Positions 26,543 to 37,100 of a stretch of DNA of 44,879 bases are shown here, in pieces. The notes under the pieces are model-generated. The model had not been told where the DNA came from. It searched no databases and worked only from the letters and a program-made list of their open reading frames with translations. How positions within the stretch are numbered: position 1 is the stretch's first letter; the number at the start of each line of letters is the position of its first letter. A program made the position numbers and the translations under genes. Source of the stretch: a bacterium (GTDB lineage Bacteria; CSSED10-310; JAFGSJ01); contig JAFGSJ010000035.1 in the NCBI GenBank assembly GCA_016934675.1, positions 1 through 44,879 on the forward strand, read 5' to 3'.

Positions 26543-27760
26543 ATGGTTTTTTTCAACTATGCCACCATGGAGATGGCTGCGAAGATAGTGTATTATGGTC
26601 CAGGCTTATGTGGCAAGACGACGAATTTGCAGTTTATTTATAATAAGACCTCAAGGAAGACTCGGGGTGAGATGGTTTCTTTGGCTACGGAAACTGATCG
26701 GACCCTGTTTTTTGATTTGTTGCCTATCCGTTTGGGAACAGTCGGTGGTTTCAAGACTCGCTTTCAGTTGTACACTGTCCCAGGTCAGGTTTTTTATAAT
26801 TCCACGCGAAAACTTGTCTTAAAGGGTGTTGATGCGGTGGTATTTGTGGCTGATTCTCAAGAGCCGATGCTTGATGCGAATATTGAGAGTTTGGAGAATT
26901 TAGAGGAGAATTTAGCTGAGCACAGGCTTGATCTTGAATCGGTTCCGTGGGTCATTCAGTATAACAAACGGGATTTGCCACATATTCTAACCATTGAAGA
27001 GCTGGAAAAGGAACTCAATCAATATGGTGTTCCGTATTACGAATCGGTAGCGACCATCGGCAAGGGTGTTCTTGAAACGCTGAAAGGCATTTCCAAGCTA
27101 ACACTGAAATATCTTCGTCGGAAAACGGGTGATGTTCCCGCTGAAACGCCTCGTTTTCAAAGGCCTTCGACTATTGCGGTTTCGAGTAAGTCCTCTGCAG
27201 TCAACAAGGAGCAGGAATCGGAGGAAGAAGACATCAACGATGTTGAATTTGATGTATCGGGTGGCGCAGAGGTTTCTGAAGCAGGAGAAATTGAGGTTGC
27301 CGCAATCGAGGCGCATGGGGCTGACCGAAAAAAAGAAACAGTCAAGCAAACAGCAGACACCGGCTCAGAAATGCCGGAAGAACAGAGTGATGATGTCGGA
27401 GTATCTGTTTCGGATTCTCAGATCGATGTCTCGGTTACCTATACGAGTGGTGAGCCAGGCAAGGAATATGAGTCAGACGAGGTTGATGGAGAAGGTGAAA
27501 CAATTACTGAAACTTATAGTGATGGCGAGGTCATTGAAAAAGTGGTAACGAAAAAAATTGTCATTCCGATCAATATCAGCAAAGACGAGAAGTTCAAGAA
27601 CATCAATCTCAATCTCAAGCTTGAGGTTGAATGTCAGGTTATTGAAGGTGATCATCGAACGACCGCCTCGACGACCACGACGACCAAGAAGACCAAGACG
27701 TCTGCTTCCGCGTTAGCACAAAAGACCTTGGAAGACTTCCTCCTGGGCAAGAAAAAGTAG
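26543..27760 (+). CDS. MglA-like small GTPase with long C-terminal extension
   Basis: The protein has 405 residues. Residues 1-195 form a bacterial Ras-like GTPase of the MglA family: G1 GPGLCGKTTN (about 19-28), switch II YTVPGQVFYNSTRKLVLKG, and G4 QYNKRDLP. MglA sets cell polarity and drives gliding or pilus-based motility together with the MglB activator (family knowledge). Typical MglA ends near residue 195. Here about 210 residues follow: an acidic disordered stretch, then a beta-rich segment with KKIVIPINISKDEKFKNINL, then a Thr-rich stretch and LEDFLLGKKK. The tail is new to me and may be a localisation or effector part. No mglB lies in the window. Confidence 0.9.
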   Translation: MVFFNYATMEMAAKIVYYGPGLCGKTTNLQFIYNKTSRKTRGEMVSLATETDRTLFFDLLPIRLGTVGGFKTRFQLYTVPGQVFYNSTRKLVLKGVDAVVFVADSQEPMLDANIESLENLEENLAEHRLDLESVPWVIQYNKRDLPHILTIEELEKELNQYGVPYYESVATIGKGVLETLKGISKLTLKYLRRKTGDVPAETPRFQRPSTIAVSSKSSAVNKEQESEEEDINDVEFDVSGGAEVSEAGEIEVAAIEAHGADRKKETVKQTADTGSEMPEEQSDDVGVSVSDSQIDVSVTYTSGEPGKEYESDEVDGEGETITETYSDGEVIEKVVTKKIVIPINISKDEKFKNINLNLKLEVECQVIEGDHRTTASTTTTTKKTKTSASALAQKTLEDFLLGKKK

Positions 27761-27841
27761 AGGACGGAACTTTTCGTGACGAGTTGGTAAGGGGCGAGGG
27801 CTCGTCTTCAGCAGTTCGTTGACGACCCGAAGTGATCCGTA

Positions 27842-28549
27842 TTGAATCAATCCATACAAATAAATAGTCTGGCTTTCCGTTTTAAGCAGGCTTTACTGTT
27901 TGTTTTCTGGTATCTTCCGGGTTACTGTTTATGCCTCCTGGTTTTCAGGTTAATGAACAGGACCACGGTTTATGACAAACCCACCCTTCGATATGACCAC
28001 GGCTATCTGTTGGTTTCGAATCATCAATCATCGCTTGATTCCTGGTTTGTCGGTCATACTTGTTTTCCTCGTCCGGTTTGGTTCCCGGCTAAAAGTGAAC
28101 TTTTCCAAATCCCGATTGCCCGGCATGTTATTGCCGGTTGGCGTGCTTTCCCGGTCAAACGGGGGATGCATGATTATGAAGCCATGGCATTCACTGCAGC
28201 CTTACTGCAAAAGTACATTGTGCTGATTCATCCCGAAGGCACCCGTAATCCGGGCCGCGAACTCAAACCGGGTAAGCCCGGTGTGGGTAAAATCATTCAC
28301 GATGCTCGCTGCACTGTTATTCCGGTTTATTTCGAGGGCATGGATAAACTTTTGCCACGTGGACGTATCATGCCCTCATGGGGCAACCATGTCCCGATCA
28401 TTTTCGGCGAGCCCATTGATTTTTCCGATCTCTTCCCGCTCGAGAGCTCACTCCAAATTTCAGAAGCAATTGTTGCCCGAGTCATGCAAAGTATTTCTGA
28501 GTTGCAGCGGGTCCTGATTGCTCACCTGGAAAACGAGGACCAGGACTAA
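27842..28549 (+). CDS. PlsC-like 1-acyl-glycerol-3-phosphate acyltransferase
   Basis: The protein has 235 residues. An N-terminal hydrophobic segment (about 14-38) suggests membrane attachment. The acyltransferase block I NHQSSLDSW supplies the catalytic histidine and aspartate, FPVKRG is block II, and HPEGTRNPG is block III. IPVYFEGMD completes the set. It would transfer an acyl chain to lysophosphatidic acid in phospholipid synthesis, though related enzymes acylate other lipids. The start is TTG at 27842 and its ribosome-binding site is weak. Overlapping frames offer no better start. It follows the MglA-like gene by 81 bases. Confidence 0.88.
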   Translation: MNQSIQINSLAFRFKQALLFVFWYLPGYCLCLLVFRLMNRTTVYDKPTLRYDHGYLLVSNHQSSLDSWFVGHTCFPRPVWFPAKSELFQIPIARHVIAGWRAFPVKRGMHDYEAMAFTAALLQKYIVLIHPEGTRNPGRELKPGKPGVGKIIHDARCTVIPVYFEGMDKLLPRGRIMPSWGNHVPIIFGEPIDFSDLFPLESSLQISEAIVARVMQSISELQRVLIAHLENEDQD

Positions 28550-28639
28550 TCGTGTTGTTTTCAAACTGAATGGTCAAGGATATGCTTGTGGTCAATCAGT
28601 GAGCCTCCAGGAAGGGTTCATGGATCAACCTCATTTTTC

Positions 28640-28670
28640 TTGACATCTTGCCCCTTTTTGGTCATATTAT
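28640..28670 (+). promoter_or_regulatory. Putative promoter of the PilZ gene
   Basis: A consensus TTGACA is followed after 19 bases by TATTAT (CATATT at 17 bases is an alternative). Transcription would begin near 28677, which rules out the ATG at 28648. Confidence 0.5.
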
Positions 28671-28722
28671 ATACAAAAAGGGTTGCATGGTCATCATTTC
28701 GAGGGGGCGGAACGGTCCGGAT

Positions 28723-29106
28723 ATGAAGAAGAAAGAAACGTTAAAAGACAAAAACTGGGCCAGACGGGAATATCCACGTCTGCCTAAGAGTAACATTGTC
28801 AGTTATGCCCAGAGTGACGGCTTGTTGCTGGGTGATCTTGAGGGTATGGCCATTACCAGGAACATAGGCCTTGGGGGGGTATTGATTCGGATCGATCATT
28901 CATTTCCCATTGTTGGTAATTATATACACCTTGAATTGGCCATCGAAGATGCGATCATCAAAGCGAAAGGCAAAATTGTGCATGTTCGGGACCGAGGTGA
29001 AAACCGTTTTGATACGGGCATTCAATTTGTCGATATCGCGGAAGATGATCTGCAGCTCTTGAAGAGTTATCTCGAGAAATCAGGTATTTTGAAGACAGAC
29101 ACATAA
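28723..29106 (+). CDS. PilZ-domain protein (candidate cyclic-di-GMP receptor)
   Basis: From the ATG at 28723 the protein has 127 residues. ATG at 28687 (AAAGGG four bases upstream) is an alternative. RREYPR supplies the RxxxR phosphate-binding part of a PilZ domain. The second motif, usually D/N-x-S-x-x-G, reads ITRNIGLGGVLI, with Gly where Ser is common. FDTGIQFVDIAEDDLQLLKSYL ends the barrel in the usual way. It likely binds cyclic di-GMP in the cytoplasm. The second motif is non-canonical, so affinity is uncertain. It has its own promoter and stands between plsC-like and chemoreceptor genes. Confidence 0.82.
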   Translation: MKKKETLKDKNWARREYPRLPKSNIVSYAQSDGLLLGDLEGMAITRNIGLGGVLIRIDHSFPIVGNYIHLELAIEDAIIKAKGKIVHVRDRGENRFDTGIQFVDIAEDDLQLLKSYLEKSGILKTDT

Positions 29107-29149
29107 GAGCACCGGTATGATCGTGCCCATCACTCTCTATCGAGATCGC

Positions 29150-29179
29150 TTGACAGGTCACCATTGTTTCAACTATAAT
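29150..29179 (+). promoter_or_regulatory. Consensus sigma70-type promoter of the chemoreceptor gene
   Basis: TTGACA and TATAAT, both perfect, are 18 bases apart. The transcript would carry a leader of about 175 bases before the TTG start at 29360. I see no riboswitch that I can name in that leader. Confidence 0.65.
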
Positions 29180-29359
29180 TCTTGTTAATGAGGGCAAGTA
29201 GGCCCGATTTTTTTATAGTGATAAGGGCCCAATCGAGGGCATGGAGTAGAGCGGTTTGCATTATTCAGAACGGGCAATCTCAGTCTTTTTGAATGTCTCA
29301 TCCTAAACAGCGGAGTTCAGCAGAGAATTCCCTCATGAAGAGGAAGCGGGGATAGAAAC

Positions 29360-31546
29360 TTGGACAACACTTTGGAAGTAAAAGGTTTTGGGCTGAAGAT
29401 AAAATTCATCAGTTCCATACTTACCTTCATTGTCATTCTTGGATTGCTATCGAGTTATCTGCTTTATTCGAGGACCTATACCACCTTAAGAAACGAGTTC
29501 TTGGAGAAAGGGAACGTTTTAACCTCGAAGATGGCTCTCCAGTCTGGTCCACATCTCTATTTGATCGGTGCTGCAAGCTCGAAAAGCGAACTGACTCGGA
29601 TCGCCCAGGAAGTTATTCGTGAAGCTGCGGTCCGCTATGTGATCGTCTATAATACGATCGGACAGATCGTTGTCGCGGCTGAGGTTATCAACGGTGAAAT
29701 TGTCATTGATGATGATTTAAGCAAGTATGCACTCGTTCCCAAAGTGTCCATCACGGATAAAGAATTCGACGATTATTACTTCAAATCGTTGGACCAACTG
29801 GTCTTTCATCAGATTTCGCGATTAGATGAGACCTTGTTTGATTATTTTTCGATTGTCCGTTATGCCCCCAAATTGATGCAGACGGGGGATGGTGGGTCTT
29901 CCGAGACATTCGAGGAACCTTACGGTATGGTCCAGCTTGGCATGTCGACCCAGGCCATCTCGTCGCGGGTTTGGAGTATTATTCGCCCCTCGGTGACTTT
30001 GAATATCGTCTTGCTGCTCATGATCGGTTTTTTAAGCTCCTTTTTTGTCAATCGTCTGATCAATCCACTCAAAGGGATTGCCAGGACCTCATTGGCCATA
30101 TCGCATGGCGATTTGACCCAGGAAGTAACTATCACCCGGACCGATGAGATTGGCATTTTGGAATTGGCTTTCCGGGACATGGGCATACGGTTACGGGATA
30201 TGATCAGTAAGGTCCGATTGGCCGCTCAGAGGGTTGGTGAAACATCAACCCAGATTCTCCGGTTGACGAAAGATGTTTCCGGTGGAGGAAACAAGCAGGC
30301 CAATTCCACCGAGAGGAGCACCGAGCTGGTCGAGCGAATGATCGGTTCGATCCGCGAGATTTCCCAGAGCGTCGAGAAGCTTTCCGGTTCTGCGGAGAAC
30401 AATTCATCATCGATCATGGAGATGGCCACTTCGATACAGGAAGTAGCTTTTCACACGGAAAGTTTATCTGCATCGGTGGATGAGACTTCCTCATCGATCG
30501 AGGAGATGACCGCTTCGATCACGCAGGTAGCGGACAATGTGCATGCCCTGTCTTCAGCCATGCAGGTCACGGCCTCATCGATCAATGAAATCGATGTTTC
30601 GATCAAGCAAGTTGAGGAGAATGCCAAGGAAAGTTCTCGTGTTTCCAAGCAGGTTTCCAGGGATGCCGAATTGGGAATGGGCACTGTTGAAAAGACGATA
30701 CAAGGCATGAATCGTATCAAGCAGGCGGTCCAGGAAACGGAGAATGTCATCCTCTCGCTTGGTGGTAGTTCCCAGAAAACCGGGGAGATCCTTGATGTCA
30801 TCAACGATATTGCCCGTCAGACCAATCTGTTGGCCTTGAATGCAGCTATCATCGCTGCCCAGGCCGGCGAACATGGTCGTGGCTTTGCGGTAATTGCAGA
30901 TGAAATCAGAGACCTATCGGAACGTACTGCGGCGTCGACCCAGGAAATCGCCGAATTGATCAAGGGCGTCCAGAAGGATGTCCAGCATGCAGTCCAAGCC
31001 ATGGAGATCGGCTCGGAACTGACCATCGAAGGCGTGGTCCTTGCCAATGATTCCAAGAAAGCCCTCGAACAAATCTTGAAAAGCACACAGAACTCGAATG
31101 CTTTGGCCCAGGCTATAGCCAAGACGACCATGGAGCAATCAAAGGGTAGTCGCCATGTCACGGAAGCCATCGATAATATCCGGGTCATGGTCCAGCAGAT
31201 TGATAGTGCCACCCAGGAACAAGCTAAAGGCAGCAAGTTGATTATGAAAGCAACGGAGAATATGAAGGACAACACTGAGCAGGTCCGCAAAGCGACGGGT
31301 GAGCAATTTCATGGCAGTAAACTGATCACGAAATCGACCGAAGAAGTCAAGGAAATGGTCCAAAAAATCGAAGTCTCCTTGAAGATGCAAAACGTGGGTA
31401 GTCAGCAGATTCTCGATGCAATCGAGGAAATCCGGTCCATAATCAGGATGAATCAGCAGGCAATTCAGGAAATGGACCAGGGTGTGAAGAGACTACTCGA
31501 ACAAGGTACGGAACTGGAAGAAACCGTCAGGCAGTTTACGGTCTAG
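29360..31546 (+). CDS. Methyl-accepting chemotaxis protein
   Basis: The 728-residue receptor has a first transmembrane helix at 16-37, a periplasmic sensor region of about 170 residues, a second helix at 211-230, and a HAMP domain. A long cytoplasmic coiled coil follows. The signalling hairpin near 475-525 reads [10 protein letters not shown], then [20 protein letters not shown]. Most receptors have IEAARAGE at the tip; here Glu is Ile and Arg is Gln. I recall a similar variant in some delta-type receptors. The sensor type is not clear. There is no C-terminal CheR-binding pentapeptide. The TTG start follows a purine-rich GCGGGGAT stretch. No cheA or cheW is nearby. Confidence 0.93.
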   Translation: MDNTLEVKGFGLKIKFISSILTFIVILGLLSSYLLYSRTYTTLRNEFLEKGNVLTSKMALQSGPHLYLIGAASSKSELTRIAQEVIREAAVRYVIVYNTIGQIVVAAEVINGEIVIDDDLSKYALVPKVSITDKEFDDYYFKSLDQLVFHQISRLDETLFDYFSIVRYAPKLMQTGDGGSSETFEEPYGMVQLGMSTQAISSRVWSIIRPSVTLNIVLLLMIGFLSSFFVNRLINPLKGIARTSLAISHGDLTQEVTITRTDEIGILELAFRDMGIRLRDMISKVRLAAQRVGETSTQILRLTKDVSGGGNKQANSTERSTELVERMIGSIREISQSVEKLSGSAENNSSSIMEMATSIQEVAFHTESLSASVDETSSSIEEMTASITQVADNVHALSSAMQVTASSINEIDVSIKQVEENAKESSRVSKQVSRDAELGMGTVEKTIQGMNRIKQAVQETENVILSLGGSSQKTGEILDVINDIARQTNLLALNAAIIAAQAGEHGRGFAVIADEIRDLSERTAASTQEIAELIKGVQKDVQHAVQAMEIGSELTIEGVVLANDSKKALEQILKSTQNSNALAQAIAKTTMEQSKGSRHVTEAIDNIRVMVQQIDSATQEQAKGSKLIMKATENMKDNTEQVRKATGEQFHGSKLITKSTEEVKEMVQKIEVSLKMQNVGSQQILDAIEEIRSIIRMNQQAIQEMDQGVKRLLEQGTELEETVRQFTV

Positions 31547-31646
31547 CTTCATCAATAGGGATTACTTGGGACTTATTCTCCGAGCGTTCGAACGACGGTT
31601 GTGGAATGTGTCCCGGCACAGTTGTGACAATCAATGTCTGATAGCA

Positions 31647-32915
31647 ATGATGCATGAAAAAAAAACCATAGCCTTTGTCTTGGCCGGAGGCAAAAAACCT
31701 TCGCTGGACATTCTTTCCCGGAAAAGGGCCAAGGCGGCCATACCTTTTGGGACGATTTACCGGGTCATTGATTTTGCCCTCAGTAATCTCATGCATTCCG
31801 AAATCAGTCATGTCGGTGTTTTGACGCAATATCGACCCGAATCACTCATGGACCATATCGCCAATGGTGAGGCATGGGATTGGCAGGGACGGCGCCGAGG
31901 CATCAAAATATTGCCACCCTATCAACGCCAGGAAAACAGTGATTGGTATAAAGGGACTGCAGACGCTGTCTATCAGAATCTCAATTTTATTTCGGACCGC
32001 GATCCGGAAACGGTCATGCTTATTTCCGGCGATCATATCTATCGTCTGGATTATCGACAGATTCTCAACTGGCATTATCAGAAGGGAGCGGATATAACCC
32101 TGGTTGTTCGACACTTTCCTGCTGCACCGCCAAGTCGATTTGGCCTCATGGACATCGACCAGGCCTCCAGGATTATTGCCTATGAGGAGAAACCCGAAAC
32201 TGTCCGTTACGATTATATCTCGCTGGGAATTTACGTTTTCAAAACCGAGATTTTGGTGCCGTTACTCATCGCGGATGCGGGTAAGCGAACGACCCACGAT
32301 ATCGGCCGCGATATCATTGGCCCGGCGATTGAGTCCGGTCGCGTCTTTGCCTACCCTTATGAGGGACCCTGGTTCTATTTAAATGATATTCGGGCTTATT
32401 GGGAAGCGAATATGGACTTACTCGGCGATAAATCACTTATCAGTCTTGATGAATGGGGTATCGAAACGAACATGCTCGATGGTAATATTGCCAATTATCC
32501 ACCGACACGTTTCCGTGGAGCGGGCCTGGCCCAGAACAGCATGGTGGCGAATGGCTGTTTGATCGAGGGGACTGTTCGGAATTCGATCATTTTCCCCGGT
32601 GTCAGGATTGAACATGGGGCAGTCGTTGAAGAATCCATTCTGATGAATGATGTCTCGGTGGGCAGCAACACGAGTCTATATGAGGTTATTGTCGATAAAA
32701 ATGTCAGCTTCGGCTCGAATGTGCGGGCCGGCTTTGGTGAGAATATCCCTAATCATCTCTTCCCGGAGTTTTATTCGACGGGTATCAGTGTTTTTGCCAA
32801 AAGTGTCCGCATAGCCGATTCGGTCGAGCTGGGACGGAATGTTCTTGTCTATAACGATGTGAACGAGGAATTTTCGAAAGTACCGAGTGGGCAGACCGTG
32901 GGGGGCCAGGAATGA
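31647..32915 (+). CDS. GlgC-like protein with altered nucleotide-binding loop (putative regulatory subunit)
   Basis: From the ATG at 31647 the protein has 422 residues; in-frame alternatives are ATG 31650 and TTG 31566. It has a glucose-1-phosphate adenylyltransferase fold: a nucleotidyltransferase domain with SGDHIYRLDY and EEKPE, then a left-handed beta-helix with NSIIFPGVRIEHGAVVEESI. The N-terminal pyrophosphorylase signature, normally GGxGxRL...KPAVPFG, reads GGKKPSLDILSRKRAKAAIP. The glycine and arginine that hold ATP are gone. The same signature is lost in Firmicute GlgD regulatory subunits. The stop codon overlaps the start of the next glgC by ATGA, so the two are translationally coupled and probably form one heteromer. 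Confidence 0.85.
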   Translation: MMHEKKTIAFVLAGGKKPSLDILSRKRAKAAIPFGTIYRVIDFALSNLMHSEISHVGVLTQYRPESLMDHIANGEAWDWQGRRRGIKILPPYQRQENSDWYKGTADAVYQNLNFISDRDPETVMLISGDHIYRLDYRQILNWHYQKGADITLVVRHFPAAPPSRFGLMDIDQASRIIAYEEKPETVRYDYISLGIYVFKTEILVPLLIADAGKRTTHDIGRDIIGPAIESGRVFAYPYEGPWFYLNDIRAYWEANMDLLGDKSLISLDEWGIETNMLDGNIANYPPTRFRGAGLAQNSMVANGCLIEGTVRNSIIFPGVRIEHGAVVEESILMNDVSVGSNTSLYEVIVDKNVSFGSNVRAGFGENIPNHLFPEFYSTGISVFAKSVRIADSVELGRNVLVYNDVNEEFSKVPSGQTVGGQE

Positions 32916-34129
32916 AGCAGACATTGGCTTTAGTGTTGGCTGGCGGGCAGGGTAGTCGACTCGGCCCGTTATCCTCGCAACGGGCGAAACCGGCCGTCCC
33001 TTTCGGCTCAATCTATCGACTCATTGATTTCTCCCTCTCGAATGCCTTACATTCAGATGTCCGTTGGATGGGTATCTTGACCCAGTATAGACCCGCTTCA
33101 CTTATGGATCATATCGGTTTGGGCCATACCTGGAATTTTATCGAGCCCTTTCGTCAAATGAAAATCCTGCCACCCCAATATGGACGTCATGATCACGACT
33201 GGTACCAAGGCACAGCGGACGCTATTTACCAGAATCTGAATTTTATCAATCGGGTTGATGTGGACCTGGTTTTGATCCTGTCAGGTGACCATATATATAA
33301 ATGTGATTACAAGGACCTGATTGATTATCATCGCAAGGTCGGAGCAGACCTGACCATCTCTGGTATCGAGATCCCCCGTCGCCTCGTCTCTCAATTCGGA
33401 ATCATTTCAACAGACCCGCGTCAACGTATCATCGAATTCCAGGAAAAGCCGAAGGAGTCCAAGAGTAATATGGCTTCCATGGGCGTCTATGTCTTTCGGA
33501 GGGATGTCCTCGAAAGGGTTTTGACCGAGGCACAGATAGAGAAAAAATATGATTTCGGGAAAGATATTATTCCCCGGATGATCACAACCCACCGCGTTTT
33601 TCTCTATCCATTCACCGGTTATTGGCGGGATGTAGGCACGATTAATTCCTATTGGGAGTCCAATATGGACATTATTCGGGATTTAGTAGATTTTTCTTTG
33701 CCCAAATGGCAGGTCATTACCAATCATCGTTTTACGGAATTTGGCGTGAGAAAGCCTTCACTCTTCAGACCGGACGCCCGGATCGTGAATTCGGTCATTG
33801 CCAATGGTTGCTTGATTGAAGGTGAAGTTGTCTCCAGCATTCTATCACCTGGTGTGATAGTCGAACGGGGTGCTCAAGTCCATCATTCAGTCATTTTTCA
33901 TGACTGTCGTATCAAGGCAGACGCTGTCGTTCATTGTGCAATCATTGATAAGGAATGTGTAATAGGGGCCAAGTCGTCGATAGGCTCGGCCCTAATCGGG
34001 GATTGGGACCCTGATCGCTCGCAACCGCCGCGTTTGACGGTTATTGCCAAGGGCATGAATGTGTCCGATAACGTGAATATCGCCGCTGGCACACAATTAG
34101 ATGGACACAGGACCTGGCCTAATGTGTAG
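32912..34129 (+). CDS. glgC: Glucose-1-phosphate adenylyltransferase (catalytic)
   Basis: This 405-residue enzyme makes ADP-glucose from ATP and glucose-1-phosphate, the committed step of bacterial glycogen synthesis. The signature LAGGQGSRLGPLSSQRAKPA is intact. The catalytic aspartate lies in SGDHIYKCDY, the sugar-phosphate lysine in FQEKPKES, and the C-terminal beta-helix has NSVIANGCLIEGEVVSSI. It overlaps the preceding glgC-like gene by four bases (ATGA). The TPR-Clp gene begins 60 bases later. Glycogen synthase and branching enzyme genes are not in the window. Confidence 0.93.
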   Translation: MKQTLALVLAGGQGSRLGPLSSQRAKPAVPFGSIYRLIDFSLSNALHSDVRWMGILTQYRPASLMDHIGLGHTWNFIEPFRQMKILPPQYGRHDHDWYQGTADAIYQNLNFINRVDVDLVLILSGDHIYKCDYKDLIDYHRKVGADLTISGIEIPRRLVSQFGIISTDPRQRIIEFQEKPKESKSNMASMGVYVFRRDVLERVLTEAQIEKKYDFGKDIIPRMITTHRVFLYPFTGYWRDVGTINSYWESNMDIIRDLVDFSLPKWQVITNHRFTEFGVRKPSLFRPDARIVNSVIANGCLIEGEVVSSILSPGVIVERGAQVHHSVIFHDCRIKADAVVHCAIIDKECVIGAKSSIGSALIGDWDPDRSQPPRLTVIAKGMNVSDNVNIAAGTQLDGHRTWPNV

Positions 34130-34189
34130 CACGCGGATTCCCCACCCTAACAACTTTCAATCCGCTATCCAGGTGTGAACAGGGCCATT

Positions 34190-37100
34190 ATGTCTGACGA
34201 AACACTGAAAATGATCTTGACCTATTACCCACAACCCGTGGCACGCTGTCTGGATGCTTTTTTGAAAGAAACTGAACCGGCCAGGAAATACAAGAAATTA
34301 TTGAATCTGTTCAATACAAGCCTGCGTTTTCTCTCCAATCTGAGCTTGTTGAATTATTTCTATTATGCGGTCAATAACACGCAGATCAACACGCTCATCA
34401 GCGATTGTCTGCACCGTTCAGAGGAATATCATTGGGACAGGTATCTCATCGAGATAATGGAAATTTTACAAGATGTGTCGGATGATTGCTTCATGCCTGA
34501 ACTGGTCATTTTTTGCCAACAGCATGGTCAGCAATGGTCCGAAATGGTCAGTACGGTCCGGGCTTTTCGAGAATTATTGAAACCGATCGGACCTGACCTC
34601 GAGTGCGATAAGCAGCGGTTTACTCAGCTCCTCGAACAGTATGCTCCCAGACTCATGCTTTTTTTGGAACGGTTTTCATTCCTTAAGAATTACACTTTGA
34701 CTCAATATCGAGGCCAGGCAGACCAGGCCGGTGTTTTTCAGCTTACTCTTTTTCAAGGATTATCAGCTCGATCGGTGAATCAGAAAATAGTAGATTGGAC
34801 CGAATTCAACATCGAGCACTTGTTTCTGTTCGACCAGAACCACAAGAAACTGTTGGACCTCTTTCCCTTCATTACCAAGTGGCGTTGTGATCATTGTCCG
34901 GATGATCACTATTTTTTTTATAATGGGTTACCGGACCTGAATACGGTCCAATATTGTGATTTTGAGGCGAATCATACCATGCTGGTTCGGCGAGCTGATG
35001 TCTTGATCGAATTGGGTTCACTCCATCTGAAAAAGAACCTTTTTTTAAGGAGCAAAGACTTTTTCGAGCATGCCCGGGAACTCGATCCGGCCTCGGAAGT
35101 TGCCGCGAGCAAGTTGCTTCTTTGCCATGAAAAGCTGGGCAATCTTTATTATCAAAAGGAAAATTATTATCGGGCTTTGAAACATTATGAGGACGCCTTG
35201 AGCGTTGAACCTGATAATATCAGGATACTGTTTAATCTTGGATTGGTGAATAAGAAGCTCAAGGAGTATGATCGGGCCATCGACATATTCAATCGTCTGA
35301 TCAAACGTAATCCCAATTATCAACGGGCATATGAGCTTTTGGGTTATCTCTATGAGGAAAGGGGTAACTATTCCAAAGCCCTGTTTTATTACAATCGATT
35401 CCTAAAGAGTGAGCCGAATCATTCACATGTCCTTGAATGCCGTCGGGCGATCATGAAAAAGATTGAGCACGATCTGAAAACGGAGAAGGAGCAGTCCAAA
35501 CCCGGTCAAAGTGGTGAGAGGCCCATGACTTTTGAGGAAATGGTCACCGATGTCACCCGAGAGATCATGGACCTACCGGTCAAACCTTTGATCGGGCGTG
35601 ATCAAGAAATAGCTGAATTGTGTCAGATATTGTGTTGTTTGAAGAAAAATAACCCCTTGATCATTGGTGAAGTGGGTGTGGGAAAAACTGCTATTGTCGA
35701 AGAGCTGGCTCGACGCATCATCAATGGCGATGTTCCTGTCCGATTACTCAACCGCCGGATTCTTCAGTTGAGAGCAGCCACACTCCTGGCCGGGACCAAG
35801 TTTCGCGGGCAATTTGAAGAAAGACTGCTCCTGCTTATCAACGAACTCAAACAACGCAAGGATTGCATTCTTTTTATCGATGATATGCATACGATCATGC
35901 ATGCAGGGCAGACGAAAGGCAGCTCTTTTGATGTCTCGAACGCCCTTAAACCCGAGTTGGCCCGGGGCGATCTCCAGGTCATCGGCATCAGCACCTTCGA
36001 TGAGTTTCGCCTGTATCTCGAGAAGGACCCGGCTTTTGAACGGCGCTTCCAACTGGTCAGGGTCCATGAACCGGACCTTGATATTTGTTTACAGATCGTC
36101 AGAAGTTTTAAGGAGCAATTCGAGCTCTTTCATCAAGTCATCATCGACGATGCTGCTTTTCTGGCAGCGGTTGAACTACCTCGGATCTATCTTCGGGACC
36201 GTCATCTCCCGGACAAGGCTATCGATCTGCTGGATCGGGCTTGTTCCATGGTCGCCATCGATAAGGCCACTATACCGGAAGATACACTTCCCCCCATGCC
36301 CATTGTCATGGAGGAGGATGTCGTTAAAACCGTCTCACTACTCACTCATATCCCTATTGCCAAGATCATGCATGCCCATTCCCAGCGTTTCCTCTCCATG
36401 GAAGAGGAACTCAAAAAACGGATAATCGGTCAGGATGAAGCCATCTCGGTGGTCAGTGAGGTCATCAGAACCACGAAAATGGAGTTTGATATCCACCCTC
36501 AACGTCCCGACGGGGTCTTCCTTTTCGTTGGACCAACGGGCGTCGGTAAAACCGAATTGGCCCGCGTTATGGCCCAGTTCCTTTTTGGCGATGAGGAAAA
36601 AATGCTCCGGATTGATATGTCCGAGTTTACTGACGATATTTCCACCTCAAAACTTATCGGCATAACACCGGGTTATGTCGGGTATAATGATCGCAACCAG
36701 TTAACCGATCATGTCAGAAATTATCCCTACTCCTTGATTTTACTGGATGAGGTCGAGAAAGCCAATCGCCAGGTTCTCAATCTTTTCCTTCAGGTATTTG
36801 ATTCGGGTCGTTTGACCGATGGTCGTGGACGGACTGCCTATTTCAACAATACGACCTTTGTTATGACTTCCAATATTGGTGCAGACCTCTTTTCCAAGTC
36901 CAAGGTCGGCTATGGCCCCACTGTGCAGACTCAAACCGATCTTGTTTTTCATAGTAATGTCAGCCGGGCCGAACTGAAAAAAGCCGTCGAGTCAAACTTT
37001 CCGCCTGAATTCATCAATCGTATCGACGAGATTGTCTATTTTCGTGCTTTGTCGAAACAGGACGTCAGAACAATCGCCGAGTTGCATTTGACAGTCATCA

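Noticed and set aside
28648..28722. Longer PilZ protein starting at ATG 28648
   Set aside because: That codon lies inside the predicted promoter, upstream of the transcription start.
30817..31290. Long antisense open frames across the chemoreceptor (up to 157 codons)
   Set aside because: They follow the third-position pattern of the real gene, have low-complexity content and no ribosome-binding site.
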